Origin: Trebonia sp036501515
GTDB taxonomy: Bacteria; Actinomycetota; Actinomycetes; Streptosporangiales; Streptosporangiaceae
Assembly (NCBI GenBank): GCA_036501515.1
Contig: DASYAD010000066.1
Location: 33,229 to 97,228 of the forward strand
DNA length: 64,000 nucleotides
Direction of reading: 5' to 3'
The notes under the pieces were generated by a model. The model did not search any database. It saw nothing but the letters and a program-made list of their open reading frames with translations, and was not told where the DNA came from. The translations under genes were made by a program, and so were the position numbers. Shown here piece by piece: positions 7,800 to 16,102 of this stretch; positions within the stretch are counted from its first letter, which is position 1; each line of letters begins with the position of its first letter.

Positions 7800-9215
7800 T
7801 TACTTGAGGTCGGCTAGCGTCTTGCCGACGGAGGAGAGCTGCAGTGCCGTCGGGAAGCCGGCCGGCAGCTTGACCTGGACGCCGCCGCAGTCGTACGGGC
7901 CAGTGTTGGCACCGAAGTCCGCGGCCACCCAGCCGGCGGGCGTCGCCTGCTCGATGTTGAAGCAGCTGTTGGGTGCCTCAGGCGTGGCCTCGTTGACCGG
8001 GGCGGTGATGCCGCCCGCCGTCCACGCGGTCTGCTTGAGCGCCGCCTGGTAGACGCAGGAGCGGGTCAGGGCGCTGCCGCAGGTCTCGGCCGACTGCGCG
8101 AACAGCAGCCACATCGACCAGGCCTGCTCGTCCTGGAGGGTGAGCTTCGCGCCCGGGTTGTACTGCGCGAACAGCTTCGTCAGCTGCTGCATCGCGGTGC
8201 TCTGGCTTGCCTCCTCCAGCGGGTAGATGCCGGGGAGCTCGGCGTAGTTGTTCTGCTCGGTCAGCGACTTGCCCGCGACATCGATGAACGGGGCGCCGTA
8301 GGCGTTGGTGTTGGCGTTGATCCAGTCCAGCTTGTAGCCGATGTTGTCGAGCGCCTGCTCGAGCGCGGCCAGGTCCTGAGGCGTGTCATAGAACGTCAGG
8401 CCCTTGATGCCCTTGCTCTTGATCGTCTCGGCGTACGGCGTCCAGTTGGCCACGCCGGTGACCGGGAACGTCCCGACGTAGGTGACGGCTCCGCCGACGG
8501 CCTTCACCGTGTCCGAGTCCTCCTGGGCGTCGACCGTGGTGATGACCGACGCGCCGGAGAGAATCCCCACGTGCTGGGCGGAGTCCGGGTACTTAGTGAT
8601 CGCCCACTTGTAGAAGCCGCTGAAGGACGCGTAGGTCGAGTTGTAGTTGTACGGGCGCAGCTGCAGTCCCGAGCCGGTGTTCTGCGGCATCACGGGCTGG
8701 GCGTCGAAGTCGGGCAGCAGGCACTTCAGCCGGGTCGAGACGGCCAGGCCGTCAAGGGCGGCGGAGCCGCCGGCCGCCACGAAGTCCTTGCCGCAGGCGG
8801 CCGTCATCGCCGGCACGACGGCCATCAGGTTGGTGTTGTGGATGTCGGCCGCGAGCTTGCGCCCGTCGATACCGCCCGCCGCGTTGCACCAGGCAGTGAA
8901 CACCTTCGCGGTGTCCTCGATGTCGGTGAGCTTGGTGAAGCCGACGTCGGTGAGCACACCGACGTCGATCGATGAGGACGTGACGCCCTGGTCGGTGGCG
9001 CCAGAGGCGCTCCCGCCGTGACAGGCATCGCTCACGCTGCCGAAGGACCCCGCGCTGCTGGCCGAGGCGGTGCTCGACGTCGCCGCGGAGGCGGATGTCG
9101 AGGCTGGCGCCGAGGCGGCAGTCGAGGTGCTGCTGCTTGAGCCTGCGCGGCTGCAGCCAGCCGCGAGGAGGGCCGCCACGCTGACTACGGCCAGGGTTCT
9201 ATACGTCGTTCGCAC
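7800..9215 (-). CDS. ABC importer substrate-binding lipoprotein (LivK/periplasmic binding protein type 1)
   Basis: From the GTG at 9215 the protein is 471 residues and begins with a lipoprotein signal peptide whose lipobox LLAAGC places the lipidated Cys at residue 21. A Ser/Thr/Ala-rich linker (about residues 23-60) leads to a type 1 periplasmic-binding fold beginning around SSSIDVGVLTDVG. It captures the ligand outside the membrane for the LivHM/LivGF complex. An in-frame ATG exists at 9266, but it would add 17 residues before the signal peptide and lies inside the palindromic operator at 9265-9282, so the GTG is preferred. First gene of the importer operon. Confidence 0.9.
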   Translation of the reverse strand: MRTTYRTLAVVSVAALLAAGCSRAGSSSSTSTAASAPASTSASAATSSTASASSAGSFGSVSDACHGGSASGATDQGVTSSSIDVGVLTDVGFTKLTDIEDTAKVFTAWCNAAGGIDGRKLAADIHNTNLMAVVPAMTAACGKDFVAAGGSAALDGLAVSTRLKCLLPDFDAQPVMPQNTGSGLQLRPYNYNSTYASFSGFYKWAITKYPDSAQHVGILSGASVITTVDAQEDSDTVKAVGGAVTYVGTFPVTGVANWTPYAETIKSKGIKGLTFYDTPQDLAALEQALDNIGYKLDWINANTNAYGAPFIDVAGKSLTEQNNYAELPGIYPLEEASQSTAMQQLTKLFAQYNPGAKLTLQDEQAWSMWLLFAQSAETCGSALTRSCVYQAALKQTAWTAGGITAPVNEATPEAPNSCFNIEQATPAGWVAADFGANTGPYDCGGVQVKLPAGFPTALQLSSVGKTLADLK

Positions 9216-9264
9216 CGCACCGTGCAGGTCTCTGGAAGATGCCACAAGGCCGATTGTGGCACGC

Positions 9265-9282
9265 ATTCTCTAAAATGAGAAC
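9265..9282. promoter_or_regulatory. Palindromic operator-like site ATTCTC-N6-GAGAAC upstream of the importer operon
   Basis: Inverted half-sites ATTCTC and GAGAAC separated by six bases lie about 50 bases upstream of the binding-protein start. The half-sites match those of the perfect palindromes at 13142, 23387 and 54389, but with the outer rather than inner orientation. The same arrangement also occurs at 34781 and 35837. Likely bound by the same repressor; inference. Confidence 0.6.
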
Positions 9283-9333
9283 GTCGTTTACCCAAATTAG
9301 TTAATTAAGGTAGCGGTTCAGGCGGCGGGCTGG

Positions 9334-10521
9334 TTACCGCAGGCCGACGGCACCGGCGGAGCGCATGACCTCGACTTCCGCCGGGCCGAAGCCGAGCTCG
9401 CCGAGCACCGCCGCGGTGTGCTCGCCGAGGGCCGGGATCGGGTCGAGCCGCCAGTCCCAGCCGGGCACGACGGGCGGCGGCAGCAGGCCGAGCACGGGGC
9501 CGCCGGGCGAGCCGATCTCCTGCCAGCGGCCGCGCCCGGTCAGCTGCGGGTGCTCGAGCAGCTCGGTCGGCCGGTTCAGCCGCGCGTGGCCGAGCGAGGC
9601 GGCCTCCGCCGCCGCCCGGCAGACGGCCAGCGGCAGCCGTGACGCCCAGGCGCCGATCGCCGCGTCGAGTTCGGCCCGGCGCTCGCACCGGCCCGTGTTC
9701 GTCGCGTAGGCGGGGTCGTCGGCCAGGTCGGGACGGCCGAGCACGTCACGGGCCAGCCGCTGCCACTCGCGGTCGTTGGTCGTCCCGAGCACCAGCGTCT
9801 GGCCGTCGGCCGTCTGGTAGGCGCCGTAGGGCGCGACCGCGGGCGAGCTGACGCCGTTCGGCACCAGGTCGAAGCCGCCGTACCTGGCCAGGTTGAGCGC
9901 GTACCCCATCCACTCGGCGACGACGTCGAACAGGCCGACCTCGACCGACGCGCCCTCCCCGGTCCGCATCCGCACGAACAGCGCCGCGAGCACGCTGGAC
10001 AGCGCGTAGAGGCCGGCCCCGATGTCGGCGATCGGTATGCCCGGCTTGGCCGGCTTTCCGTCGATCCCGGTGATCGCGCAGGAACCGCCCTCAGCCTGGG
10101 CGAGCAGGTCGTAGGCGCGCGCGTTTTCCAGCGGCCCGCCGCTGCCGTAGCCGGAAATGCCCACCGCGATCAGCTCGGGGCGAACCGCCCGGAGCTGACC
10201 GGCCGCGAGCCCCAGGCGGGCCCCGGCCCCGGGGGCCAGGTTCTGCACCACCACGTCGGCCTTCGCCACCAGCCGGTCGAGTACCTCGCGGCCGAGCGGG
10301 TGCTTGAGGTCGAGGGCGACGGATTCCTTGTTCCTGTTGCACCAGGCGAAGTACGCGCTGGTGCCCTGGACGTAGTCGTCGTAACCGCGGGCGAAGTCGC
10401 CGCCGGCCCGGTTCTCCACCTTGATCACCCGGGCACCGAGATCCCCCAGGTGCCTGGTGCAGATCGGCGCCGAGACCGCCTGCTCGACCGTCACCACGAC
10501 GATCCCGGCCAGTGGGCGCAT
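9334..10521 (-). CDS. CaiB/BaiF family (class III) CoA-transferase
   Basis: A 395-residue class III CoA-transferase, which moves CoA between carboxylic acids through an enzyme-bound anhydride. The catalytic aspartate of the family fits D166 in GIPIADIGAG, and the CoA-binding N-terminal region (LGDLGARVIKVEN) and YDLLAQAEGG block are typical. It follows the acyl-CoA dehydrogenase gene by 16 bases, in the operon that starts at 13009. It may activate the substrate of that pathway, or be a racemase-like member of the same fold; sequence alone does not tell these apart. Confidence 0.9.
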   Translation of the reverse strand: MRPLAGIVVVTVEQAVSAPICTRHLGDLGARVIKVENRAGGDFARGYDDYVQGTSAYFAWCNRNKESVALDLKHPLGREVLDRLVAKADVVVQNLAPGAGARLGLAAGQLRAVRPELIAVGISGYGSGGPLENARAYDLLAQAEGGSCAITGIDGKPAKPGIPIADIGAGLYALSSVLAALFVRMRTGEGASVEVGLFDVVAEWMGYALNLARYGGFDLVPNGVSSPAVAPYGAYQTADGQTLVLGTTNDREWQRLARDVLGRPDLADDPAYATNTGRCERRAELDAAIGAWASRLPLAVCRAAAEAASLGHARLNRPTELLEHPQLTGRGRWQEIGSPGGPVLGLLPPPVVPGWDWRLDPIPALGEHTAAVLGELGFGPAEVEVMRSAGAVGLR

Positions 10522-10537
10522 GCCGCGCCTTCCCCTC

Positions 10538-11704
10538 TTAGCTGAGACGGCCGCTGCCGGACAGTAGCGAGCGCGCGATGACCAGGCGCTGCACGTCGTT
10601 AGTGCCCTCGCCGATCGCCATCAGCGGCGCGTCGCGGTAGAGGCGCTCGACGACGAACTCGGCCGAGTAGCCGTAGGCGCCGTGGATCCGCATCGACTCG
10701 AGGGCGCAGCGCAGGGCCACCTCGGAGGCGTACATCTTGGCCATGCCCGCCTCCAGGTCGACCCGGCCGTCCGCCGCCTGCGACCTGGCCGCGGCCCAGT
10801 AGGTGAGCAGGCGCGCGGCCTGGATCTCGGTCGCCATGTCGGCCAGCTTGAGCTGGATGGCCTGGAAGTTCGCGATCGGCTGCCCGAAGGCATGCCGGTC
10901 CTTGGCGTACTTCAGCGCGGCCTCGTAGGCCGCGGTGGCGACGCCGACCGCGCGGCTGGCGACGTTGATGCGGCCGATCTCCAGGGCGTTGAGCACCTGC
11001 TGCAGGCCCCGGCCGGGGGTGCCGCCGAGCAGGCAGTCAGCCGGCACCCGGACGTTGTCCAGCACCAGCTCGCACGTCTCGGGACCCTTGTAGCCGAGCT
11101 TGGGCAGGTCACGGCTGACGCTGAAGCCGTCGGTGCCGGTGTCAACCAGCAGGACCGACATCCCCTGGTGGGCCTTGGCCGCCGACCGGTCGGTCTTGAC
11201 CAGGATCGGGAGCATGCCCGCGACCCGGGCGTTGGTGATCCAGGTCTTGGTGCCGTTGATGACGTAGTGGTCGCCGTCCCGCATCGCGGTCGTCGCGATG
11301 CCCTGCAGGTCGGTGCCCGCGCCTGGCTCGGTGAGCCCGAGCCCGGAGCGGAGCTCGCCGGTGGCCATCGGCGGCAGGTAGCGCCGCTTCTGGTCCTCGG
11401 TGCCGTTGCGGGCGACGAGCCAGCAGGCGACGGAGTGGATGCCGAAGAGGCCGGCCGCGCCCAGCCAGGCGCGGGCGATTTCCTCGAAGGCGACGGCATA
11501 CGACACGCGGTCGATGCCAAGGCCCCCGAACTCTTCCGGCACGTTGAGCCCGAACAGGCCCAGTTCCTTGAAGCGCTCAGCGATCGCGCCGGGATACGTG
11601 CCTGACCGCTCGAGCTCCTGCGCGACCGGGATGATCTCCCGGTCCGCGAAGTCGCGCAGCGTCTGGCGGAACAGCCGCTGCTCGTCGCTGAGCTCGAAGT
11701 CCAC
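10538..11704 (-). CDS. Acyl-CoA dehydrogenase with canonical catalytic Glu
   Basis: A full-length 388-residue acyl-CoA dehydrogenase. It shows LTEPGAGTDL (FAD/substrate contact), TKTWITNA, and the C-terminal catalytic segment IGEGTNDVQR, with Glu at about residue 366 matching the general base of medium- and short-chain enzymes. This is the only complete member in the window with an unambiguous Glu at that position, so it should work as a homotetramer. The start is GTG at 11704, nine bases after the amidohydrolase gene ends, in a three-gene operon with the CoA-transferase. Confidence 0.93.
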   Translation of the reverse strand: MDFELSDEQRLFRQTLRDFADREIIPVAQELERSGTYPGAIAERFKELGLFGLNVPEEFGGLGIDRVSYAVAFEEIARAWLGAAGLFGIHSVACWLVARNGTEDQKRRYLPPMATGELRSGLGLTEPGAGTDLQGIATTAMRDGDHYVINGTKTWITNARVAGMLPILVKTDRSAAKAHQGMSVLLVDTGTDGFSVSRDLPKLGYKGPETCELVLDNVRVPADCLLGGTPGRGLQQVLNALEIGRINVASRAVGVATAAYEAALKYAKDRHAFGQPIANFQAIQLKLADMATEIQAARLLTYWAAARSQAADGRVDLEAGMAKMYASEVALRCALESMRIHGAYGYSAEFVVERLYRDAPLMAIGEGTNDVQRLVIARSLLSGSGRLS

Positions 11705-11713
11705 GGCCCGTTC

Positions 11714-13009
11714 TTACTGGGCCGCGGCGATCGAGGCCTCGGCCCGGCGGCGGAAGCCGGCCAGCTTCTCCTCCGAGCCGACGAAGTGCGTGCTGCGCGG
11801 CTTGACCGAGACATCGTGGCCGTCGACCGACTGGCGCAGCGCGCCGACCGTCGCCTGCTCACGCGGGATGTGCTTGAACGGGTCGAACTGGTACCAGCGC
11901 ATCGCGTTCTCGAAGGTGATCTTGTTGATGTCGCTGTCCGGCACCTGGTGCTTGATGAAGTCCGCGTTCAGCTTCTCCGGGGCCAGCGGCCACAGCGAGT
12001 CCGAGTGCGGGTAGTCGCATTCCCAGGCGATGTTGTCGATGCCGATGTCGTTGCGCAGCCCGAGCCCGACCGAGTCGGTGATGAAGCAGGTCAGGAAGTG
12101 CTCACGGAAGACCTCGCTCGGCAGCTTGCCGCCGAAGTCCTGCTGGGTCCAGGTGGAGTGCATCTCGAAGGTCCGGTCGAGCCGCTCGAGGAAGTACGGG
12201 ATCCAGCCGGTGCCGCCCTCGGACAGCGCGATCTTGATGTCGGGGAATTCCTTGATCGGCCGGGACCACAGCAGGTCGGCCGCCGCCTGCACGATGTTGA
12301 CGGGCTGCAGGGTGATCATCACGTCCGGCGGCGCGTCGGCGGCGGTGATGGCCAGCCGGCCGGACGAGCCGATGTGCACGTTCATGATCGTGCCGGTGTC
12401 GGACATCGCCTTCCACATCGGGTCCCAGTGGTCGCTGTGGAAGCTCGGGTAGCCCATCGCCGCCGGGTTCTCGCTGAACGTGAACGAGTGGCAGCCCTTC
12501 TCCGCGACCCGGCGGATCTCCTTGGCGCAGGCCTCGGGGTCCCAGATCACCGGCTGGGCCATCGGGATGAACCGGCCCGGGTAGGCGCCGGCCCAGGCGT
12601 CGATGTGCCAGTCGTTGTAGGCCTGGACGAGCGCGAGCGAGAAGTCGTGGTCGTCGGTGGCGAACAGCCGCCCGGCGAAACCGGGAAAGGTCGGGAAGCA
12701 CATCTGCGCCAGCAGGCCGCCCGCGCTCATGTCCTTCACCCGCTCGTGCACGTCGTAGCAGCCGGGGCGGATCTCATCCAGGCCCTGCGGCTCCAGGCCG
12801 AACTCTTCCTTGGGCCGCCCCGCGATCGCGTTCAGGGCCGAGTTCGGGATCGTGTACTGGCGGAACTTCCAGACATCGAACCCGTCGTCGGTGCGCACCT
12901 GGCGCGGTGCTTCTGCCTCGTACTTCTTCGGCAGCCGACCGACGAACATGTCCGGCGGCTCGATGACATGGTCGTCAACGCTGATCAGGATCAGCTCGTC
13001 GCTGTTCAC
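11714..13009 (-). CDS. Amidohydrolase-2 family metal-dependent hydrolase/decarboxylase
   Basis: A 431-residue TIM-barrel protein of the amidohydrolase-2 family, which includes hydrolases and non-oxidative decarboxylases. The N-terminal segment ISVDDHVIEPPDMF and the C-terminal metal-site segment WECDYPHSDSLWP are typical of the large actinobacterial subgroup found beside FadE and CoA-ligase genes. The start is GTG at 13009, with a GAGGGG ribosome site just upstream. It is the first gene of the operon running to 9334 and faces the divergent amidohydrolase at 13202 across a 192-base region holding two operator-like palindromes. Exact substrate unknown. Confidence 0.9.
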   Translation of the reverse strand: MNSDELILISVDDHVIEPPDMFVGRLPKKYEAEAPRQVRTDDGFDVWKFRQYTIPNSALNAIAGRPKEEFGLEPQGLDEIRPGCYDVHERVKDMSAGGLLAQMCFPTFPGFAGRLFATDDHDFSLALVQAYNDWHIDAWAGAYPGRFIPMAQPVIWDPEACAKEIRRVAEKGCHSFTFSENPAAMGYPSFHSDHWDPMWKAMSDTGTIMNVHIGSSGRLAITAADAPPDVMITLQPVNIVQAAADLLWSRPIKEFPDIKIALSEGGTGWIPYFLERLDRTFEMHSTWTQQDFGGKLPSEVFREHFLTCFITDSVGLGLRNDIGIDNIAWECDYPHSDSLWPLAPEKLNADFIKHQVPDSDINKITFENAMRWYQFDPFKHIPREQATVGALRQSVDGHDVSVKPRSTHFVGSEEKLAGFRRRAEASIAAAQ

Positions 13010-13074
13010 GCCAGCCCCTCTCGCATACGGGTTCTCGGGCTCTCGGGGACGCTCGTCCCTGTTTGGAAACTATC

Positions 13075-13091
13075 TTCTCCGTTCAGGAGAA
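13075..13091. promoter_or_regulatory. Inverted repeat TTCTCC-N5-GGAGAA in the divergent promoter region
   Basis: A perfect 6-base inverted repeat with a 5-base spacer, 66 bases upstream of the minus-strand amidohydrolase start. It has the same core (TTCTC / GAGAA) and outer orientation as the sites at 9265 and 34781, so it is probably a second binding site for the same regulator that recognises 13142-13156. Confidence 0.5.
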
Positions 13092-13141
13092 TCAAGTACT
13101 CGTCTTGCGTCCCGATCTTGGGAACAGGATACTCCATTTAT

Positions 13142-13156
13142 GAGAATCCGATTCTC
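13142..13156. promoter_or_regulatory. Perfect palindromic operator GAGAAT-N3-ATTCTC
   Basis: Fifteen-base perfect dyad between the divergent amidohydrolase genes (starts at 13009 and 13202). Just upstream, ATACTC seven bases before the left half-site forms a partial third half-site. The same 15-base design recurs at 23387 and 54389. Its placement suits control of both divergent operons. Confidence 0.75.
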
Positions 13157-13201
13157 AAGCTCACAAGCCGACCCCGTCAGAACGGAAGGTGGTTCCTCCC
13201 C

Positions 13202-14425
13202 GTGCCCATCATCAAAGCCGCCGGACTGGTCGACGTCGACTCCGGCGAACTCGTCACGCCCGGCGTGCTGCGGATCGAGGGCGACCGGATCGTCGGCGCG
13301 GGGCCCGAAGCGCTGGCTGACGGTGCTGGCGACGAGGTCATCGACCTCGGCGAGCTGATCCTGCTGCCCGGCCTGATGGACATGGAAGTCAACCTGCTGA
13401 TGGGCGGGCGGGGTGAGACGGCCGAGTACTCCCCGGTCAGGGACGATCCCCCGCTGCGGATGCTGCGTGCCGTCGGCAACGCCAGGCGCACCCTGCGAGC
13501 CGGGTTCACCACCGTGCGGAACCTCGGGCTGTTCTGCAAAACCGGCGGCTACCTGCTCGACGTCGCCCTGGCCAAGGCGATTGACGAGGGCTGGATCGAC
13601 GGGCCGCGGATCGTGCCGGCCGGACACGCGATCACCCCGACCGGCGGCCACCTCGACCCCACCACGATCTTCTCGATGATGCCCGGCCTGGTCGAGATGA
13701 CCGTGGAAGAGGGCGTCGCCGACGGCGTCGACCAGGTACGCAAGGCGGTGCGCTACCAGATCAAGCACGGCGCCAAGCTGATCAAGATCTGCGCGTCAGG
13801 CGGGGTCATGTCCGACAGCGGCGCGGCCGGCGCCCAGCACTACTCCGACGAGGAACTGCGCGCGATCGTGGACGAGGCGCACCGCCGCGGCCTGAAGGTC
13901 GCGGCGCACACGCACGGCGCCGAAGCGGTGCGCTCGGCCGTCGAGGCCGGCATCGACTGCATCGAGCACGGGTTCCTCATCGACGACGAGGCGATCGCGG
14001 CGATGGTGAAGGCCGGCACGTTCCTCGTCTCGACCACCGCGCTGGCCGACTACCTGGACGTCTCCAAGTCCGCGCCCAGCGTTCAGGCCAAGGCGGCCGA
14101 GATGTTCCCCAGAGCCCGCACCGCGGTCAAGGCCGCGTCTGACGCCGGGGTCAAGATCGCGGTCGGAACGGACGCGCCCGCGATCCCGCACGGCAAGAAC
14201 GCGTCCGAGCTGGTCGCCCTGGTGAGCCGGGGCCTGACGCCGCCGCAGGTGCTGCGGGCGGCGACGGTGTCCGCAGCCGAGCTCATCGACGCCGCCGACC
14301 GGGGACGGCTTGCCCCCGGTCAGCTGGCCGACATCATCGCGGTGCCCGGCAATCCACTCGAGGACATCACCGTCACGCAGCGCGTGCGGTTCGTTATGAA
14401 GGGCGGGAAGGTCTTCAATGGGTAA
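13202..14425 (+). CDS. Imidazolonepropionase-like amidohydrolase lacking the usual HxH motif
   Basis: A 407-residue amidohydrolase-1 fold protein from the GTG at 13202, about 12 bases after a GGAAGG site. Later metal or catalytic elements are present: KLIKICASGGVMSDSG (the Lys region), VAAHTHG and CIEHGF (His ligands), and VGTDAPAIPHG (Asp). The first metal-binding element, normally HxH after LPGLID, reads LPGLMDMEVNLLMGG, with E and N replacing both histidines. The protein may therefore bind one metal or use a changed site. I recall related actinobacterial proteins with a similar change, so it is probably a subfamily trait, not decay. It leads a plus-strand operon with SnoaL, FadE and hydratase genes. 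Confidence 0.85.
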   Translation: MPIIKAAGLVDVDSGELVTPGVLRIEGDRIVGAGPEALADGAGDEVIDLGELILLPGLMDMEVNLLMGGRGETAEYSPVRDDPPLRMLRAVGNARRTLRAGFTTVRNLGLFCKTGGYLLDVALAKAIDEGWIDGPRIVPAGHAITPTGGHLDPTTIFSMMPGLVEMTVEEGVADGVDQVRKAVRYQIKHGAKLIKICASGGVMSDSGAAGAQHYSDEELRAIVDEAHRRGLKVAAHTHGAEAVRSAVEAGIDCIEHGFLIDDEAIAAMVKAGTFLVSTTALADYLDVSKSAPSVQAKAAEMFPRARTAVKAASDAGVKIAVGTDAPAIPHGKNASELVALVSRGLTPPQVLRAATVSAAELIDAADRGRLAPGQLADIIAVPGNPLEDITVTQRVRFVMKGGKVFNG

Positions 14426-14840
14426 CCGCACGGACGACATCGTGGAGATCAGCCAGACCTGCGCCCGCTACGCGGTGACGATCACCAGCGGGGACATCGC
14501 CGGGCTGGTGGCCGTGTTCACCCCGGACGGCACCTACAGCGCGTTCGGCGACACCTATCCGCTGTCGGAGTTTCCCGCGCTCGTCGCCGCCGCGCCCAAG
14601 GGGCTGTTCCTCACCGGGACGCCGGCCATCGAGTTCACGGGTGAGGACACCGCGACCGGGGTCACCACGCTGGCGTTCGTCGATGACCACACGCACGACA
14701 TGCGGATCGGCTATTACAACGACAGTTACCAGCGCACCGCTGGCGGCTGGCGGCTGGCGACCCGCGCGATGACGTTCATCAGGCGCAACGGCGAGCACAA
14801 CTCCGGCCGGCCGCACGCTTACCAGCCGACAGAAAGCTGA
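14418..14840 (+). CDS. SnoaL/NTF2-like small protein
   Basis: A 140-residue protein of the NTF2-like (SnoaL) alpha+beta barrel type. The typical opening is seen (residues about 5-40, EISQTCARYAVTITSGD then FTPDGTYSAFG). The C-terminal strands include YYNDSYQRTAGGWRLATR. Such proteins act as small isomerases, dehydratases or binding partners. The gene overlaps the amidohydrolase gene by 8 bases and is followed 12 bases later by a dehydrogenase gene, so it belongs to the catabolic operon. No catalytic residues can be assigned confidently. Confidence 0.85.
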   Translation: MGNRTDDIVEISQTCARYAVTITSGDIAGLVAVFTPDGTYSAFGDTYPLSEFPALVAAAPKGLFLTGTPAIEFTGEDTATGVTTLAFVDDHTHDMRIGYYNDSYQRTAGGWRLATRAMTFIRRNGEHNSGRPHAYQPTES

Positions 14841-14852
14841 CGAGCCGGGCCG

Positions 14853-16100
14853 ATGGAGACCGACGTCGCCGAGTTCCGTACCAGCCTGCGGGAATGGCTG
14901 GGCACGCACGACCTGACGCCGCCCGCAGCTGACGGCGCCGGCGCCGCCCACTCGCTTGACGCGCAGATCGCGCAGCTTTCCCGGGTGCGCCGCGCGCTGT
15001 ACGAGGCGGACTGGATGCGGTACGGCTGGCCGCCTGAAGCCGGCGGACTCGGGGGGCCCGCGGTGCTGCGGGCGGTGCTCGGCGAAGAGGTGACCGCGCG
15101 CGGCCTGGCTGAGCCCGGCATCTACTCGATGGTCGAGGTGCTCGCGCCGACGATGATCAGCTACGCCGCCCCGGCACTGGCCGCCGAGATGGTGCCGCTG
15201 CTGCTGAGCGGCGCGGAGCAGTGGTGCCAGGGGTTCTCCGAGCCGGGCTCGGGCAGCGACCTGGCCTCGCTGTCCACCCGCGCGGTACAGCGGGGCGGCG
15301 ACTGGGTGGTGACCGGGCAGAAGGTGTGGACGTCGCTGGCCCAGTACGCGCAGCGGTGCGTGCTGCTGACGCGGACCGCGCCCGGGCACGGCGGGATCAC
15401 CGCCTTCTTCGTGGACATGGACTCCCCCGGCATCACCGTCCGTCCGTTGCGCACGATGCACGGAGTCGATGAGTTCGCCGAGGTGTTCTTCGACGAGGTA
15501 GTGGTGCCGGCGGGCCGGATGCTCGGCAACCCGGGCGACGGCTGGCGGGTGGCCATGGACCTGCTGCCGTACGAGCGGTCGACCTGCTTCTGGCACCGGA
15601 TCGCGTACTTGTTCACCCGGCTTGACCGGCTGGTCGCGGCGCCCGCGGCGATTCCCGACGAGGCGGCGCTCGGCTCGGCTTACCTGGCGCTGTACACCGC
15701 ACGCTGCCGGTCGCGGGAAACCCAGCGGCGGCTCGGAGCCGGCGAAGCACTGGGGCCGGAGACGTCGGTCGACAAGATCCTGCTGCAGAGCGCCGAGCAG
15801 CAGCTGTACGACACCGCGCGCGAGCTGTTGCCTGGCGTTATCGAACTGCCTGGTGTTATCGAACTGCCTGGTGTTATCGAACTGCCGGGTGCTGTCGAGC
15901 AGTCTGATGTCTCCTCCGAACGGCCCGGTGTGAGTGAGCAGTCTGATGTGTCCTCCGAACGGCCCGGTGTGAGTGAGCAGTCCAGTTCACCGTGGCGCAC
16001 TGAGTACCTGTACTCGCGGGCGGCCACCATCTACGGGGGCACCGCCGAGATCCAGCGCAACATCATCGCCCGCCGGCTGCTCGACCTGGGGAGTGACTGA
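14853..16100 (+). CDS. Acyl-CoA dehydrogenase, large subunit-like, with internal tandem-repeat insert
   Basis: A 415-residue acyl-CoA dehydrogenase with GFSEPGSGSDLASL, QKVWTSLAQ and the C-terminal IYGGTAEIQRNII. The catalytic-Glu position is Gly (YGGT). Residues 326-375 are an insert of two repeat types: four 6-residue units of LPGVIE type and two 13-residue units beginning QSDVSSERP. It lies in the loop just before the C-terminal helix, where homologues have a short connection. The DNA repeats are in frame (18 and 39 bp). The next gene encodes a shorter dehydrogenase, so the two probably form a heteromeric FadE as in actinobacterial sterol side-chain enzymes. Confidence 0.92.
   Translation: METDVAEFRTSLREWLGTHDLTPPAADGAGAAHSLDAQIAQLSRVRRALYEADWMRYGWPPEAGGLGGPAVLRAVLGEEVTARGLAEPGIYSMVEVLAPTMISYAAPALAAEMVPLLLSGAEQWCQGFSEPGSGSDLASLSTRAVQRGGDWVVTGQKVWTSLAQYAQRCVLLTRTAPGHGGITAFFVDMDSPGITVRPLRTMHGVDEFAEVFFDEVVVPAGRMLGNPGDGWRVAMDLLPYERSTCFWHRIAYLFTRLDRLVAAPAAIPDEAALGSAYLALYTARCRSRETQRRLGAGEALGPETSVDKILLQSAEQQLYDTARELLPGVIELPGVIELPGVIELPGAVEQSDVSSERPGVSEQSDVSSERPGVSEQSSSPWRTEYLYSRAATIYGGTAEIQRNIIARRLLDLGSD
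15828..15977 (+). repeat. In-frame tandem repeats (18 bp x4, then 39 bp x2) inside an acyl-CoA dehydrogenase gene
   Basis: Four 18-base units at 15828-15845, 15846-15863, 15864-15881 and 15882-15899; the second and third are identical, the first and last diverged. Two 39-base units follow at 15900-15938 and 15939-15977, differing at one base. The whole array keeps frame and encodes 50 residues. Confidence 0.95.
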
Positions 16101-16102
16101 TC

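Noticed and set aside
9213..9266. ATG at 9266 as start of the binding lipoprotein
   Set aside because: It would put 17 hydrophilic residues before the signal peptide and lies within the operator. The GTG at 9215 gives a standard 20-residue lipoprotein signal.
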